Source: an uncultured Clostridia bacterium
Lineage (GTDB): Bacteria; Bacillota; Clostridia; Christensenellales; Aristaeellaceae
NCBI GenBank assembly: GCA_937934775.1
Contig: CALGYL010000391.1
Location: forward strand, 1 to 5,312
Reading direction: 5' to 3'
DNA: 5,312 nucleotides
Made by a program: the position numbers and the translations under genes. The notes under the pieces were generated by a model, which was not told the origin of the DNA, did not search any database, and was given only the letters and a program-made list of their open reading frames with translations. This document shows positions 3,463 to 5,312 of the stretch, piece by piece (position 1 is the stretch's first letter; every line of letters begins with the position of its first letter).

Positions 3463-5312
3463 TTGTTTTCTCCCTCGCTCTTTTGTACCTGGCCCTGGAG
3501 CGTCGTTTCCCCGGCGATCTTTTCCACCATCAGAACTGCGCCCGGCAGTTGCTCCTCAATCGCCTTCCGGCCGTCCTGATAGACAAGCGCTGATTCCTTA
3601 CCCGCCTGCAGTCGGACCAGTTTTTCATAAGGCCGGAGCGACTCGATCAGCCGCACCACATCCACGTCCGCCGCCGGGGAAAAGCGCATCACAATCGCGC
3701 CGTTCCGACCGGTCACAAGGTCGATACCCAGCCGCTGACACAGGTTTTTCAGATGCGCGATCTCAATCAGGTTCATCACCGGCCTGGCCGGATCGCCGAA
3801 GCGGTCGATCAGTTCTTCGATCAGGTCTTCCCTGGCCGCCTTGCTGCTCACCGAGGCGATCTTCTTGTAGACCTCCACGCGGGTCACATCGTTTCGGACA
3901 TATTCGCCCGGCAGATAGGCGTCCACCCTGAGCTCCACCTTGGTCTGGATATCGCCCAGCGACTGGTCGCCCCGGAGTTCCCGCATGGCATCCTCGATCA
4001 TCTTCACGTACAGGTCGTAGCCAACGGAAGCCATGTGACCCGACTGTTCCGCGCCCAAGAGGTTTCCCGTGCCGCGAATCTCCAGATCCCGCATCGCGAC
4101 GCGGAAGCCGGAGCCGAACTCGGTGAACTCCCGGATGGCGGAGAGACGCTTGTCGGCGTTCTCGGTGAGCACCTTGTTGGGGCTGACGGTTAAAAACGCG
4201 TAGGCCAGCTTGTTGCTGCGCCCCACACGGCCGCGCAGTTGGTAAAGCTGCGATAGGCCGAACCGGTCCGCGTCGCAGACGATCAGCGTGTTGGCACGTG
4301 GGACATCGAGCCCGGCTTCGATGATCGTGGTGCAGAGCAGCACATCATACTTGCCCTCGTAGAAGTCCAGCATCACGTCTTCCAGCGCCTGCTCGCGCAT
4401 CTGGCCGTGGCCTACGGCAATCTTGGCTTCGGGCACCAGCTTTTTGATGCGCGCATACATGGCTTCAATGGTCTGCACCCGGTTGTGCAGCACGTAGACC
4501 TGCCCGCCGCGGGACAGCTCCCGCAGGATCGCGTCCCGCACCAGCGCGTCGGAGTACTCCACTACATAGGTCTGCACCGGGTAGCGCTCGTCGGGCGGGG
4601 TCTGAAGAAGCGACATGTCGCGGATGCCCACCATGGACATGTGCAGGGTTCTGGGAATGGGCGTGGCTGACAGGGTCAGTACGTCCACGTTCTTTTTCAT
4701 CTGCTTGATGGATTCCTTGTGCTTGACGCCGAAGCGCTGCTCCTCGTCCACTACCAGAATGCCAAGGTTTTTAAAGGCCACGTCTTTGCCCAGAAGGCGA
4801 TGTGTACCGATGATCACGTCCATCTCGCCCGCGGCCAGAAGATCAATGGTCCGCTTCTGCTCGGCGGCGGTGGAGAAGCGGCTGAGCGTCCCGATCTTGA
4901 CCGGGAAGCCGTGGAAGCGGTTGGTCATCGTCGCAAAGTGCTGCTGCACGAGGATGGTGGTCGGCGCGAGCAGCGCCGCCTGCTTGCCGTCCATCACGCA
5001 TTTGAAGATGGCGCGCAGCGCCACCTCGGTCTTGCCGTAACCCACGTCGCCGCACAGAAGGCGGTCCATGATCTGCGGCTTCTCCATGTCGCGCTTGATG
5101 TCCTCAATGGCCTGCAGCTGATCCGGGGTTTCCTCGTATTCGAAGCTGTCCTCAAACTGGCGCTGCCAGGGGGTATCGGCGGAGAAGGCGTAGCCGGTTG
5201 CCGCGGTCCGGGCGGCGTAAAGCTTGACCAGCTCGCCCGCGATCTCATGGATCGAGGAGCGCACCTTGGCCTTCTGCCGCTGCCACTCGCCGCCCGACAG
5301 GCGGTTGAGCCG
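3459..5312 (-). CDS. mfd: Transcription-repair coupling factor Mfd, C-terminal 617 residues (5' end outside window)
   Basis: Mfd is the ATP-driven DNA translocase that pushes stalled RNA polymerase off damaged DNA and recruits UvrA for nucleotide excision repair. The frame stays open to the window edge, so the true start is outside; a GTG at 5264 is an internal Val codon. Counting from the edge, residues 1-17 (RLNRLSGGEWQ...) are the end of the RNA-polymerase-interacting region and linker. The translocase core follows: Walker A GDVGYGKT (88-95), DEEQ box (189-192), SATPIPRT (215-222), TTIIEAGLDVP (near 328-338), QLRGRVGRS (358-366), then the TRG region around FTEFGSGFRVAMRDLEIRG (396-414) and the C-terminal D7 domain starting near RVDAYLPGEYV. 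All motor residues look intact. Full Mfd is about 1,150-1,180 residues, so roughly 540 N-terminal residues (UvrB-like part) are missing by truncation at the window edge only. It overlaps the ASKHA gene by four bases. Confidence 0.97.
   Translation of the reverse strand, partial: RLNRLSGGEWQRQKAKVRSSIHEIAGELVKLYAARTAATGYAFSADTPWQRQFEDSFEYEETPDQLQAIEDIKRDMEKPQIMDRLLCGDVGYGKTEVALRAIFKCVMDGKQAALLAPTTILVQQHFATMTNRFHGFPVKIGTLSRFSTAAEQKRTIDLLAAGEMDVIIGTHRLLGKDVAFKNLGILVVDEEQRFGVKHKESIKQMKKNVDVLTLSATPIPRTLHMSMVGIRDMSLLQTPPDERYPVQTYVVEYSDALVRDAILRELSRGGQVYVLHNRVQTIEAMYARIKKLVPEAKIAVGHGQMREQALEDVMLDFYEGKYDVLLCTTIIEAGLDVPRANTLIVCDADRFGLSQLYQLRGRVGRSNKLAYAFLTVSPNKVLTENADKRLSAIREFTEFGSGFRVAMRDLEIRGTGNLLGAEQSGHMASVGYDLYVKMIEDAMRELRGDQSLGDIQTKVELRVDAYLPGEYVRNDVTRVEVYKKIASVSSKAAREDLIEELIDRFGDPARPVMNLIEIAHLKNLCQRLGIDLVTGRNGAIVMRFSPAADVDVVRLIESLRPYEKLVRLQAGKESALVYQDGRKAIEEQLPGAVLMVEKIAGETTLQGQVQKSEGENK
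3470..3476 (-). promoter_or_regulatory. Ribosome binding site of the ASKHA gene, inside the end of mfd
   Basis: GAGGGAG on the minus strand lies 7 bases before the GTG start at 3462 and within the last codons of mfd, supporting the non-ATG start and the 4-base overlap. Confidence 0.65.

Noticed and set aside
2500..3931. Long plus-strand ORFs opposite the ASKHA and mfd genes
   Set aside because: They are antisense shadows of well-supported genes, common in GC-rich DNA, with no family resemblance or ribosome sites.
1..5312. CRISPR arrays, tRNAs, insertion sequences, phage or defence genes
   Set aside because: No spaced direct repeats, cloverleaf with CCA-end, transposase or target-site duplication was found; the genes are ordinary chromosomal ones.

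Overview
The window looks like a GC-rich chromosomal segment of a bacterium, most plausibly a member of the Clostridia/Bacillota. This rests on the combination of an Mfd repair translocase, a DUF1062 zinc-ribbon protein, a ferredoxin-ASKHA (RamA/RACo-like) activator, strong AGGAGG-type ribosome sites, a housekeeping sigma-A type promoter and intrinsic terminators. The taxonomic call is inference, and there is no rRNA or marker gene to settle it. I see no phage, transposase, CRISPR array or tRNA.

Layout, left to right. Positions 1-212 (+) hold the glycine-rich C-terminal tail of a protein whose body lies outside the window, followed by a GC-rich hairpin (221-242). At 303-785 (+) is a complete SSAT-like GNAT N-acetyltransferase. 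It is followed by about 310 bp of convergent intergenic DNA (786-1094) holding a 13-bp perfect inverted repeat and a possible start-stop-coupled 45-codon ORF. At 1095-1691 (-) is a DUF1062 protein with a zinc ribbon. Upstream of it, 1692-2013 has no long gene but is densely organised on the minus strand: the terminator of the next operon, a near-consensus promoter, a perfect Shine-Dalgarno with a five-codon mini-ORF, a 71-nt hairpin, and a strong intrinsic terminator ending about 40 nt before the DUF1062 start.

The right part (2014-5312, -) is an operon. The C-terminal half of mfd runs off the window edge and overlaps by four bases (GTGA) the start of a compact ferredoxin-ASKHA ATPase resembling corrinoid-activating reductases.

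The most interesting element is the 1734-1953 region. It reads as a complete short transcription unit of about 185 nt: either an autonomous small RNA or a leader with translation-linked attenuation controlling the DUF1062 gene. The latter has no convincing promoter of its own between the terminator and its start codon. The mfd-activator coupling is the second point of note, because no corrinoid methyltransferase is visible nearby.
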